DNA of 64,000 nt from Kappaphycus alvarezii (GCA_002205965.3 NADL03000616.1:310001-374000); one strand, 5' to 3'; counted from the first letter of the stretch, positions 9,419 through 19,575 are shown. The notes: a model not told the origin generated them from the letters alone. A program made the numbers and translations.

Positions 9419-11983
9419 ATGTTCCTTTATCTTGTGTTTCTGTTCAGCATAGCGACTTGTATCGCGGCCATTTCACCCAGTACCTTCATAACTCCCCTGT
9501 TCTCCTACGACATACCTATCAAATCAATCAGAAGGGTGGCTCGCACTCGTCTCTCTCCAGCCAATCATCTCATCGACCCGAGCTCACTGGTATATGAGCT
9601 CTCGAATGACCACTGGCTCGTTGGTCCGGGTCTGTCCGTCAATTTAGCCAACGTCACTACGGCTTTGAAACAAGATGATTTTTCGTACGAACTCAATGGA
9701 AAAGGCATGGACTTACAGTCTAGAAAGGTTCACATAAGCCAAGGGGATGGCTTAACAGTTGTCCGAGGCTCAATGTCAGGGCAAATTTTGCAAATCTGGG
9801 GACACAAGCTTCATCTTTATCCTTTGGATCAAGAAACTTATCCTGGAGTCTATGTCAATACGCATCCCGCTGCTGGCTCTGTTTCAGCGGAAGAAACAGA
9901 AAGAGAAATCAACAGCTTGGACACAGCCAGGAAAGAAAAGAGTGCAAACCTTTCCAATATATCCTCTGTACGCCAAGACCCTGGTTCCTGTGCTTCAGGT
10001 ACGGTTCATACTGTAGAGCTCGCCATTGCTTATGATAATACCTTCTGTGAGATATTCTCAAACTCTGAGGAACTCGCCTCGGCATACGTTCAGGCTGCTG
10101 TCAACGAGGCTAGTTTCATCTACAGGGCAGGAACTTGCATTGCACTGGCCTTGACGCATGTTGAGGCACACTGCCAGGATCCGAATGATCCCTACGCCCC
10201 AATGGGGCAATTTATAGATTCAGATTCCTCGCGAATATTATCAAACTTCCGGTCCTTCTGGTCGAATAACAGGGGCAATGTTAGTCGTGACGCTGCTTAC
10301 CTTTTTACCGGATTCGAGGATGGAACGAGTGTAGTTGGGAGTGCATTTGTAGCTGCAATCTGCGGGCAATCTGCCTACGGTTGGGTGGAGAGAGGAGACA
10401 TTAGCACATTGTAAGTTGAGAATGCGTTCAGACTGCGGCCGCGGTTTCCTTCTCTCAAGATTTTTTAACGTTGAAACTAACTTTCTTCACTACGATGTCT
10501 CGAACAATTGTCACTGTGTCGAACTTTACCTTTGGCAATGTCTGAAAGAACCCACGAGATCGGCCACACGTTGTCTGCAACACATACCTCTGCAGGAATA
10601 ATGAGGGCCAGTTCGAGTCAGGGAGACCCCCTTTTTTTCTCAGAGTTTTCAATCACACAAATACAAGGTTATATTGATAGATTTGGAAGAAATGGCAACC
10701 CCAGTTTCCAAGATGACACGAGATGTGTTGAAGAATCAAGAGAGGAGTGTGATAGTACATGTCCTGGTTCATGTATCAGAGGGGCATGTATTCAGCGCTT
10801 TTCAAACCGGGCTCCTGATGGTGTAGTGCCATGTACTCCTGTTAATCTCCTATTCCGCTGCGTAGAGCAGGTTGGAAATTCGCAATTTGGTGCAGACTGC
10901 CCATCTAATTTTGACCTTGTTCGAAGAGACGGACCAGGGAGAGATGTGTTTTGTTGTCGCCCACCAAGGCAAACTGTTCTAAGGGATATCATTACAACGG
11001 AGTTTGCGTTTACTGGTATTCGATTCCCTAATGGATCAATTACCCGGGAATTCATATCTCCGACTCTGTCAGATGCTGTCATGACACAAAGTGTTCTCAT
11101 GGATACTACACTTCTACCCGAGTGCTCACTATCGGGTGGATCTTCCATCCCACCACCAACAAGCTCGCCGACACTGGCACCGTCCGGAGCGGCGTCTCCC
11201 GCACCGACTTCTTCTGGCACGACGTCACCGACACCGACACCGTCGGAAGCAACTTCACCAGCACCGACACCATCTGGCGCGACGTCCACGACACCGACAC
11301 CAACTGGCGCGACGTCGCCAGCACCGGCACCGTCCGGAGCAACATCCCCGACACCAACACCGTCCGGAACGACGTCCCCGACACCGACACCATCTAGCGC
11401 GACGTCGCCGGAACCAACACCATCCGAAGCGCCCTCACCGTCTGCGTCGCCGTCGCCGACCCCAAACATGAATCTTGGCAGCACTCCGCCGCTGGCCACT
11501 TGTGGATCTGCGTTTGCTGCTTCGCAGACATTCGGCTGCCAACAATTGGGAAATTCCAGAATTCAGTTCCCGGAAGGTGACCTTCGCATATTTTTCTTTC
11601 AGAGCAGCGGACTTTTTACGGCGGTAATGTTCGTCGACTTCCGGCTTGTGATCACAGAGTTATCTGCGGTCATATCTACCACAGCGGGGCTTGACCCAGA
11701 AGCTGTTGGGCAAAGGCAAGTTCTTAGAGCAGGGATTCGTTCTAGAATAATTGCAACTGATGCATTTAACGCCCCCGTCGCTGCTGGAACCACAGAATGT
11801 TGCGGAGAGCCCATATTTGCATACATCAACACCAGAGTATGTCAGGCAATCAGTGCGAATTCTTGCGCGGACAGATTTGTTACGGTGAGGGGAAGAGTGT
11901 CGTGCGTCAATCCATGTGGTAATTCCGAAACTGTAGTGCCGTTCTCCTCCTCGAGACCTTGCCCGACCTGCAGACCGGCCTAG
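9419..11983 (+). CDS. secreted M12B (reprolysin/ADAM)-type zinc metalloprotease
   Basis: Two exons, 9419-10410 and 10549-11983, give 808 residues. I chose the ATG at 9419 because it starts a clean signal peptide ([17 protein letters not shown]). Residues about 18-195 resemble a propeptide. The catalytic domain follows and carries [11 protein letters not shown] (zinc ligands H333, H337, H343; catalytic E334) with a Met-turn GIM (M349), all diagnostic of metzincins; the spacing and the [11 protein letters not shown] segment before it point to the M12B branch. The zinc motif is assembled across the exon join. After a Cys-rich stretch (CVEES...CDSTCPGSC) comes a Pro/Thr/Ser linker of 10-residue repeats (about 530-638), probably O-glycosylated, then a second Cys-rich C-terminal domain. 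It should cleave proteins outside the cell or in the wall. No transmembrane anchor is seen. M11/gametolysin is a less likely alternative. The only gene in the first 35 kb that looks intact. Confidence 0.85.
10411..10548 (+). other. intron of the metalloprotease gene
   Basis: Donor GTAAGT at 10411 and acceptor CTGAAAG ending at 10548; 138 bases. Removal joins TT to A to give Leu, then Thr-His-Glu-Ile-Gly-His. Reading through instead meets the TAA inside the donor. Confidence 0.75.
11148..11470 (+). repeat. coding 30-base minisatellite (Pro-Thr-Ser linker)
   Basis: About ten imperfect 30-base units encoding variants of [10 protein letters not shown]. Because units are a multiple of three and lack stops, every frame on both strands stays open across it, which creates large spurious frames. 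Confidence 0.9.
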
Positions 11984-12439
11984 AGAATTTTTCAGTTAGA
12001 GGTCGCGCAAGAAAAATTTTCGGCTTGAGCAAACTTGAAGGAGAAGCAGAGGCTGGGTTCCATTCATCATAGAATTAGTGCTTGCTTACTATTTACCAAT
12101 CTTAACGAAAGAAGAAAACCTAGTGATATTCCCCGAAGACAGAATGATAACCTTTTTAGTAATTATTGAATTGCCCATAGCGTAGTGTAGCGAGAAGAGG
12201 GGGGGAATGGTGACCTTTTATTATTAAGAAGACAGACATTAATGGAATTTTTGAAGGGGGGCACGTTTGGGTTACATGCGGTGGTTTACATAAGATTCCT
12301 GATAAAAGCTATGTTTGGGTTAAATGGGGTGGTTTACTTAATTTTCCTGATAAGAGCAATCGCAGACGAGGCCTAAGTAGGGTAGCCACTTACACAACCT
12401 GAGAACGGAGGTTCTCTGCAATATACACAATTTCAAGTT
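11984..12439. other. 3' flank of the metalloprotease gene, no gene
   Basis: AT-rich and stop-rich. It holds a near-direct repeat: GTTTGGGTTACATGCGGTGG at about 12266 and GTTTGGGTTAAATGGGGTGG at about 12312, each followed by TTTAC(A/T)TAA-TT-CTGATAA. No domain. Confidence 0.5.
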
Positions 12440-13150
12440 ATGGCCTCAAGTGTCGCTCAAAACCCCTTCCAACAAACAACTGGCGTTATTCTGGACGAGT
12501 CTCGCCTCGTGACGAGCGAACAACGTTTGCTGCGCATCAGCAAACGGAACGCCTGCCCGTGCGGCAATGCCAGTCGCAACCCGGTTGGCGAAGTCCCGAG
12601 CGGTCGGGTGCCAGCCCCCTAACGTGACGAGTGGAAGGGCAATGAAACAATGTCCAGGACTCTTGGAACGTATTAACTCGGCAAAGCGAGTGTCCTTGCC
12701 AAGGCGAGTATGGTTAAGGGGCTTAAGAAGGCATCGCGCCAGGGAGGGGAGGCGGGCGGGGGTCAAGGGATGGACGAAGGTTACGTCATAATAGTACGTG
12801 CCCCCGTTCTATCCAAGGGAAAACGTTTGGGTGTTTTACTGTTGGAAGATATTTCCGACCTATCCCATGGTTTTCCAGACAACCGCATTCTATCCAAGCG
12901 CCTTGATGTCCGGGCGAACTGCATGGCCGGGTTGTGGGGGCTCTAGAACAGGGTGTCGTGCGGCTTTGGAGAGGTCTTAGTTTACTGCGACTGCAGCATA
13001 GGGTGAAATTCCCATTAGCCGGGGCAATGTGGCGGCAGCGGAGAGAACACTATGATGAAAATGGGCGTGATATGGAACGGAGACTAAAAAGTTGCTGCGA
13101 GCCCTGTCAACAGACTTGCGGCGTTCGAAGCAACCATTAATGCAGAATGC
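12440..13150 (-). pseudogene. LINE-like reverse transcriptase, C-terminal tail interrupted by a MITE
   Basis: On the minus strand DLSKAARHPVLEPPQPGHAV leads into RPDIKALG. A 70-bp insertion follows, then NGGTYYDVTFVHPLTPARLP, RFAELIRSK, CFIALPLVTLGGWHP, ANRVATGIAARAGVPFADAQ and LFARHEARLVQNNASCLLEG. These are the D-F-V-HPL strand, GGWHP motif and final helix of the same RT family as at 5.88-7.14 kb, and this is the best-preserved C-terminus in the window (about 107 codons open). The upstream part (to about 13150) shows RRHSALMVASNAA-type remnants in another frame. Lacking its polymerase core, it cannot be active. Confidence 0.7.
12818..12887. mobile_element. 70-bp MITE-like insertion, copy B, with target duplication
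   Basis: The block is bracketed by an exact 11-base direct repeat, TTCTATCCAAG, at 12807-12817 and 12888-12898. Deleting the block and one repeat rejoins the RT reading frame (DIKALG then, after a TAG codon, NGGTYYDVTF). The internal ends contain GGAAAACG and TTTTCCAG, giving short inverted ends. It has no coding capacity. A sister copy is at 2871-2940. Confidence 0.7.
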
Positions 13151-13344
13151 CGCTGTAGGAGTGTGCCCCTGACCATTTGAAAGCATGTGAGCAATACAAT
13201 ACTAAGAAACATTGTTGATATTTAAGTGATGTTGTTATACCGTTTAGATTCCCCTCGCCAGAAGTGTCAGACGACGAAGTAAACTACCGCATCATTCTTC
13301 CATGTTGTTATATGACAGGAGGAAAATGTGGGTAGTTTAATAGT

Positions 13345-13690
13345 CTAATATTTGGGAAGTAGGGTCATCTCCTCAAATTGATAGCAGAAGAACGGTGCAA
13401 ACACACAAAGTCTTGACTTAAACGCACGAGCTTTACCGAATAGAGAGTTCGTTGCACACGACGAAAGTGTGGGTAGGTTGAATAGATGGAGTATAAAGGG
13501 AACAAGTAAAGGGAAAATGAAAAGGGGGATGAATGGCAAAACAAAGAGACTAACGGGAAAATGAAAGGGTTCTACCAAGTTTTGATATCGCTCTGAACCC
13601 AACTTGGCAAAGCCAATTCACTCAATACTCAACTTGCTACCTCTCCCCAAAGGTGCACTTTTACTCACTTATATAGAATTTCTAATACCT
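13345..13690 (-). repeat. TATA-containing flank shared with about 20.65-20.83 kb
   Basis: Read on the minus strand: TTTCTATATAAGTGAGTAAA, then further on AAGTTGGGTTCAGAGCGATA, AACTTGGTAGAAC and CATTTTCCC. The plus strand at 20690-20780 reads AAGTTGAGTTTAGAAGGAGA, ATCTTGGTGAGAAAC and CATTTTCCC in the same order. This suggests a dispersed repeat (perhaps LTR-like) lying behind the acidic ORF at 13.7-14.3 kb. Confidence 0.35.
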
Positions 13691-13708
13691 ATCAATACGC
13701 AAAAATAC

Positions 13709-14323
13709 TTAAAGATTTGAAGCAATTACAACTAAAATACAATTAGCCACTAAAACAAGGCGGTTTTGCAAGACTTTTCTCCTTACAATAAAGATGACGT
13801 CGGCGGTAGTAGAAGCAAAGGCGGCACATACACTTACGGGCCTCTTCCAATACTGGCTTAGGGGATCCTTATCGTATGTGACAGAACCCCCAGCCGAATC
13901 CAAATCACAATATACGAGCAACTTTTCCAAATATTCTTCCGGGGAAAACGTGATTTCTTCATCTGAAAACTCCTCCTCCTCATCAGAAACTTCTTCTGCT
14001 TCCATTTCTATCAGGCTCCTTATTTCCAACCAGTCCGGCTGAGAGCGTGGCGTGACATGCCTTTGCTTCATGGGAGCCCGGAACGGTCGAAGGGGAGGGG
14101 CATCAATTGGCCGCATTGCGTGACGCGGAGTAGCGGACGAGGACGAGGAAGGGGATTTACGACGAGGAATTGGCGGATAAGAAGTATATTTGGAAGGGGG
14201 ATAGGGGTGGGCAATGTCGGAGATACGATAAGGCATGGTGGGGTGAGAGGAATAGAAGTTGGAGGGGTGATCGAGGTGGAATGGGTTGGTTGGGGAAGAA
14301 ATGCCATGAGATGAGAAGAGCAT
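13709..14323 (-). CDS. hypothetical Ser/Pro-rich protein with an acidic tract
   Basis: An ATG-initiated open frame of 204 codons. The N-terminal half is rich in Pro, Ser and Tyr (PSKYTSYPPIPRRKS), followed by a Ser tract and basic residues. A strongly acidic segment, EAEEVSDEEEEFSDEE, comes at about residues 115-130, then a mixed C-terminus. I recognise no family. Like the repeated acidic protein at 1.6, 4.9 and 16.3 kb it precedes a TATA-containing repeat (13345-13690) and lies near an RT tail (14713-15085). I see no direct sequence match to that family, so kinship is only suggested by composition and context. It might be a spurious frame. Confidence 0.35.
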   Translation of the reverse strand: MLFSSHGISSPTNPFHLDHPSNFYSSHPTMPYRISDIAHPYPPSKYTSYPPIPRRKSPSSSSSATPRHAMRPIDAPPLRPFRAPMKQRHVTPRSQPDWLEIRSLIEMEAEEVSDEEEEFSDEEITFSPEEYLEKLLVYCDLDSAGGSVTYDKDPLSQYWKRPVSVCAAFASTTADVIFIVRRKVLQNRLVLVANCILVVIASNL

Positions 14324-14712
14324 AAATGTGCTTTAGCAGCCGAGATACGCCTATGGGGACGCATGACATGAAGAATGATGCCAACCTAGGTGAAAAGAAG
14401 GAAGAAGAACAGAGAAGTGCTTGAAGGAGGAGCGGGAGGAGGATGCGTCCCGACAGTAGGAAAAAAAAGACGAGCGTGACACGAAAATGTATAGAAACGG
14501 GCGCATTTGCACACGTGAAAAGCCAAAAAAACGTTTCAAAAATTTCGACGTCCCATAAAAAAACACGCCACGCGCGTCAAGCTGTTCTTGCTTGGCACAC
14601 GCGGCAAAAAAATGCCATGTCCAAATATCATGTGCTATTCTGGCACAACATAATGACGCCGGTTGTTCCCTAAGGGTCAAGCGCAATAGATGTAAGCTTA
14701 CAAGCTAGAATA

Positions 14713-15085
14713 TTAGCAGCGCGCGAAGATCAACATTGGAGAAGGGCCAAAAATAGTCGTCAGGGATGCAGCATTGGACATTGATGCTGATGTTGCGTGC
14801 CTTAGAGTGAGGACTTCCTTAACCTTTCCATATGTCTCCATTGTCCTTACCGCCACATTCCGTGCGACGTCTCCTAGCAGCGCATAGTCCCCCGGGTGCC
14901 AAAAACTGAGGGCAGAGATGAGAACAGGAACAAGCCTACCTTGGGCAGAATTCGCAAGGAAGGAATCGAATCTTCTCAGTTTCAAGTTTCTAACAGATAT
15001 AGATGCGCCCTCTCTTGCGGAGATTGCCCAAATGGTTCACGAAAGCGAAGCCAAAGAAGTCCGTGCCGCCGGTATACACTACAGC
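14713..15085 (-). pseudogene. LINE-like reverse transcriptase, C-terminal tail
   Basis: The minus strand gives TGGTDFFGFAFVNHLGNLRK, RFDSFLANSAQGRLVPVLIS, FWHPGDYALLGDVARNVAVR and KVKEVLTLRHATSASMSNAA. It aligns block by block with the tail at 5.88-6.2 kb (GTDFFVIIFLVNLLAP, FIANSAKSKLITVP, GGWHPDAYPLLSGIARNVA, KVKEVLTKRHA). The two copies are therefore close relatives. Two frames are needed and there is a stop between them. No RT core is present. Confidence 0.65.
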
Positions 15086-15099
15086 AACATATAAGAAGA

Positions 15100-16080
15100 A
15101 TTTTACTTTAGTTTTTTCTCAAATTTCGAAGAGACTTCAGAGAAACACACGATCAAGAAAATTATCGAAAAAAGTTTCAAATTCGTTATTGATTAGTAAA
15201 ATTATTTCTCTGAAATATAGGCCCCGATAATCACTTGAAATTTTGATAATGGAATTTTCTATCGCTCTGAAGGCATTAAAGTGAATGATGTCAAAGGAGA
15301 AACTAAAGGTATTCTCTGTGCGCTCAGAAATAATTCTTCCAATGAAAGATATTAAATAAAATACATAGATCCAAAATAGATAGTTCCAAATAAATAAATA
15401 GTAAAATTACCTAAACTGGACTTAAAATAATAGCAAAAAGAAAACTAGTATTTACTGATAGATGATCGATGGGAATAGTTCGATCTCCCGAAGCTTGCTA
15501 AAAACTTCTAACCTAAGATTATTTATACGGTAGATCAGAGTAGAAAAGCGGCAAAGATGATTTCATCAGTATAATAATTTTGTAGACGAAATTCAGACTC
15601 ACTAATGGTTATAGAATAAGTCTCCAGGTTTGTATTAATCCAAAGAATAATTGGGTGGCAACATAATCTCACTAATTATATCTGCAAAATTTAAAAACCT
15701 ACTAGCAGACTTAACACGTGCAATAAAGTATAAAACATGGGCCATTGAAAAATAGATAAAATTATTTTCGATGATTCACAATAAATAAAAATTGCGGGCC
15801 TCCGATAAAATATTATTCCTCGATTTCTCATCACTGCATTCAATGTGTAAAACACATTAAACAGTTCTTCGATACTTGTAAAAATATTTTTTCAATTTTC
15901 ACATCCAATGTTTCTCTCTACACTTTCTTTTTTCTTTACATGCTTTTAATTTTAATTTCCTGTTTGGCAGTGATTATTTTCGTCCACTTGGATTACTTTT
16001 TTTCTTATTCCCTTAGCATCCTGTTACACAGTCAAGACTTCTACTCGTAGTTTCTCCATAAATTAATCTTTCAAGGGCGA
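15100..16080. other. AT-rich stretch without a gene
   Basis: Stop-rich in every frame. Near 15250-15340 short matches to 4380-4480 mark the upstream part of the repeated unit. Confidence 0.45.
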
Positions 16081-16084
16081 TTTT

Positions 16085-16830
16085 CACTAATTCTCGCTGC
16101 AAGACAAATTTCGGCCTATTTTTTGATTCAGTAGGCCTGCCATTCAGATCGTTTTGACGCTATTAAAACCAGTCAGGTGCGGGCCGGAATTTATCCACGG
16201 CCCTCTCACAACAGCAACTCGACAATTCTAACCTCTTTGGCAGCCGACACTCACTGACCTCCTACTTCTTGCCCCCTTTCAAATTCCAACCATCTTCACC
16301 CCATCAACGTATTTCATCTATTCCATTCGGGCCCAGCCGACGTAAGGGAATACCTCCACCAATAAACAATAAATCACCTGACGGAGTTTGTAGCTCTTCA
16401 TTCGGTAAAGATCGAAGCAGATTCGATCTGAGCTGCTCAAGACACAGTAGGGGACTTGGAAGAGGAAGAAGGTCAGAAAGAGGGGCGCATCAAGGAGTGG
16501 GTGCCTTTAGAACTGGTCTACGGAATAGAAGAATGGGAGGATAGAGAAGAATTTGCCGATGAAGAAGAAGAGGTTGAGGAGTCTGAGGATAAAGAGGGGG
16601 ATGTCAAACAGGGTTATATTGGAGGTAAAGGAATGAATTGGATGGATAGGATGGTCCCGGCCATGGGTACGGTTAGAGGAGCGTGAGGTGAGCTGGATTT
16701 GTCGAAGAAAGTAGTAGTAGCCAATCGTAAGGCATTCAAAGGTATGTGGGGGACTATATTGGAACACATGATACCTTGAGGGAAGTACAAGGTTCTAATC
16801 TAAGGGACGAAGATTGTAAGGAGTAATTTT
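16085..16830 (+). pseudogene. repeated acidic protein family, copy 3 (decayed)
   Basis: Upstream bases TTTTTGATTCAGTAGGCCTG and TTTGGCAGCC match copy 2. The reading FGPADVREYLHQ(stop)TINHLTEF corresponds to the N-terminal block of copy 2. From 16456 an open frame of 76 codons gives GRIKEWVPLELVYGIEEWED and then a long acidic tract, EEEEVEESEDKEGD. A further frame gives YIGTHDTLREVQGSNLRDED, the conserved C-terminus. Acidic residues are much richer here than in copy 2. No known domain. Broken by at least two stops and two frame changes. Confidence 0.5.
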
Positions 16831-16924
16831 TTTTGTTTCTGTTAGGTATCTTTTGTCAAACTTCTTGCGTCCACATAAAGTATTTACCAGCCTTTTATGG
16901 AGCTTTTAGTAGTTTTATCGAACT

Positions 16925-17050
16925 TTTTGTTTGGAAAAAAGTCTATAAAAGCCGAATTAGTTCCTTTTTTCAAGAGAAAGAAGGCAGTTTGGTGGTCAGC
17001 ATCGAACCGAAAACCTTAGCTCAGCTTTCCAGCCAATAAGTGAGGTAGCG
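16925..17050. repeat. hairpin/TATA repeat downstream of acidic protein, copy 3
   Basis: TTTGGAAAAAAGTCTATAAA then GCCGAATTAGTTCCTTTTTT parallels TTTGGGAAAAAACTCTATAT then AAGCCAAGTAAATTGCTTCC of copy 2. The second stem is degraded. Confidence 0.45.
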
Positions 17051-17319
17051 GAGCCGACCACTTTAGAATTGATCACTAGAGCAATAAATCTTCTTTGACT
17101 GCCACTCCTTAACCTTTTCCGATAACCTTTACCTTGGCAATTTAGTAGCTTGCAACAATTTTCATCTCGTGTACTTGGGGGTTCCATTTTCCGTTGACAG
17201 CAATTTTACCATGTCAAATGGAGAGAAGAAAAAACGGAAAATCCCAGCAGTTACCATTTTTGTAAAGTGGGAGAACACAGGGGATTAATTTAGTGCTTCA
17301 GATAAGCTGGCTGACACTC

Positions 17320-17580
17320 AGTCAATTTTTATGGTAGTGTGTATGAACATGTAATGTTGTGGCTGGCGCTGATGGCACTTCACTCTACCAACAAATAGAG
17401 AGGGGGCTAGCAAGTAAGAGGCCGCATTGGAGGCTACCACCAATGAAGAGTGTCCCTGTAAATTAATAAGTTTCAACTTTGAAGCCAGTTCATCGCAAGA
17501 CTGGCGACGGTTCTCAAAGGTTCCTTCAAGATGGCGAACACCGACGGAGGCTAGCATATGAGCATTTAGATGGGGAAAGG
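17320..17580 (-). pseudogene. weak LINE-like RT C-terminal end
   Basis: The minus strand reads PHLNAHMLASVGVRHLEGTF, then DELASKLKLINLQGHSSLVV and ASNAASYLL. The last part matches the terminal helix of the family (RHEARLVQNNASCLL at 12.4 kb; RHATSASMSNAA at 14.7 kb). The GGWHP block would be the worn PHLNAH. It lies about 300 bases past the hairpin region of copy 3 and points toward it, as in copy 2. Confidence 0.4.
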
Positions 17581-17599
17581 AAGTAGTATGCCTTTTCCC

Positions 17600-18260
17600 G
17601 GAAATTGAGCACGAACTACTTGGTATTTACGCATCTTTGTAAAGTTCTGCAAACTCTTAATCAGAGTACATGGATCAGACATACAAACAGATGAAAAAAT
17701 TGAGTTGAAATTAGGTTTTCTGAAATTCGTAATGACCTATAGCCAAAAATGGAGCGAATTTAGCGTGTTACCTTACCAAATGTGTGGTGCCACTTGACTT
17801 GGCGAGGAACGAGGGCGAGGGTTCAGCGGAGATCTATGGAAAGATCTAGAGGGTTTTGCCAGATAGCCACTTCTTCATGTATATGGGCGAATGGACCATT
17901 TGATACCTCGTATATCACAACCTACTTTCCAATAATTGTTTTAAAGCTATCAAATGACTGGATAAAAAACTTTAGGAAGAAAATTTACACGTGATACACC
18001 AACAGTATAAGTATTACATCTTTCATGGATCTAATGGGTGAAACATTATTAAGGTACCTAATATTCGTGAAATTCAAGAAAGAATCTGCCTTTTCAGCAC
18101 ATTTATCCTATATGTAATCCAAAATTATCGCTTTGAATGAAAATGATAACGATAATCTCCGTGATAAAATTTGATTGTTTATCAACGGGCGAGCCCGAGA
18201 GACCCTTTGGACCATTTCATACGGAAGAAATGGGTTTCATCTGTAGTCTTTTTTGATTAT
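17600..18260. other. no recognised gene
   Basis: AT-rich. The longest frame (17782-17994, plus) has no recognisable domain. Confidence 0.4.
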
Positions 18261-18268
18261 AAGAGTAT

Positions 18269-18466
18269 TTGACAGTGGTCTCAGACTCTTGGCATGAGAA
18301 TAGATCGCTGCATGTGGTTTTTGACAGGAGTTCCACGTGGATAATTCTAAAGCACAAGAGCATAATTTCGAGCCACTCGCGGATATTTCTAGGGAATGAA
18401 TATAATTCAATTGATTTAACGGTTAATATGGAAGAATTTACGCTCAGGAAGTGGTCTCCCCCCTAA
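18269..18466 (+). pseudogene. copia-like retropepsin remnant
   Basis: The 65-codon frame reads SDSWHENRSLHVVFDRSSTW, then ISSHSRIFLGNEYNSIDLTV. This resembles the D-S-G-A---H---DRS-F and I-LGN segments of copia-type aspartic proteases. The catalytic D-S/T-G is damaged (DSW). It is isolated, with no gag or integrase recognised beside it. Similarity is limited, so this is tentative. Confidence 0.4.
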
Positions 18467-18609
18467 TAGCTTTGCCCATCTTTTTTGTCAGGAAGCATGT
18501 ACAATTTTTTTGTAAATAAAAAATTATAACGATTGTTTCCTGATTGTTTCCTGTGCCTACGTTGAAACTTTCAGCAAAATGTTAGTGCAATACGCGACGC
18601 GCATGTGTT

Positions 18610-19560
18610 ATATTCGATTTACGGGTTACCAATCGACAATAAGAAACAAACACATACGAACAAAGACTCAAGGGATGTTGGCTATCCAATTTTCTCTTAA
18701 AGAACCCTGAAATACATTGGAATAGCTCGCAGGTGGCGTTCAGAAGTTGAGAGGGTAGGGCGGGGGTGATTAGTTGGACTTCTGGGTGGTATAATAGTTT
18801 TCTGGGTTTTAAGGCAGGACCGGGATCCGCGGAATGCTAGCAGCTTGAAATGAATCTGATGAAAAGAATCGAGGACAATAGGGGTGTAAAATATGGCAAA
18901 AAGTGATGTAGCGGTGAGTTAGCAGCGCTAAGTATCTAATGTGGTGCTAATGGTGTTGTCATTTCATAAAAAGCAACCTTGAAGTTCCTGTTTATATGTA
19001 GACGCTGGATGCCTGGGCATCAAGGGGGATTCTTTATCACAGAAGAACGATAAAAGGAAGGGATAATATTGGATGGAAGAAAAAGATCACGTTGAAAAAA
19101 ACTTGCAGAGGCGAAAGTTAGGAGTCAAAATCAGAGACAAAACCGGAGTGGCTGTTTATTCTGGGACCATGGGGGCCACTTAGGTACAAGTACTAGTCAG
19201 TTAGGTTATAAATCTCCACGAATGCGATATAAGTGGAATAACTACCAGCCAGGTAACAAATATCCAAAAAATATTACAGATGAGTTAGGTCGATTTTTGG
19301 GCTAGTGCATTGCTGTCATCTGCGAAATTATCAGGTCCAAGTTGGGGGCCGAATGGTTCGTACCACGAGGTATGTGCACTAATTGGGTCATCGGACAATG
19401 TAATGATCAATAGTGGTCGACAATCGACAGAAATGCCCTTAATGTACAGTAAAGTACCTGCCGTTAGCAGTGGGCGGATTTGTCCAAAATAACATCAAGA
19501 AATCATAATAAACCAGCTCAGCCAGTGGAAGTGCATTATGAGTACCAATTGCACTAAAGC
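18610..19560 (+). mobile_element. RE1 solo-LTR-like repeat, copy A
   Basis: About 0.95 kb aligns along its length with 59405-60440 (+) and with the reverse complement of 50967-51963. Landmarks shared by all three: GCGGGGGTGATT, GATCCGCGGAATGCTAG, GAGGACAATAGGGGT, a TATA-type TTTATATGTAGACGC, GGCGAAAGTTAGGAGT, GGTGGCTGTTTATTCTGGG, GTGGTCGACAATCGA and GTTAGCAGTG. No protein is encoded. A TATA-like box mid-way and a polyadenylation-like signal in copy B suggest a long terminal repeat. Confidence 0.65.
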
Positions 19561-19575
19561 AATGCTAGCAATATT

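Noticed and set aside
11091-11471. Plus-strand frames with His/Arg-rich repeats over the linker
   Set aside because: Alternative frames of the same minisatellite; no start context or domain.
10792-11499. Large minus-strand open frame (235 codons) rich in GVGDVAPDG repeats
   Set aside because: Antisense shadow of the 30-base minisatellite in the metalloprotease; the repeat is stop-free in all six frames.
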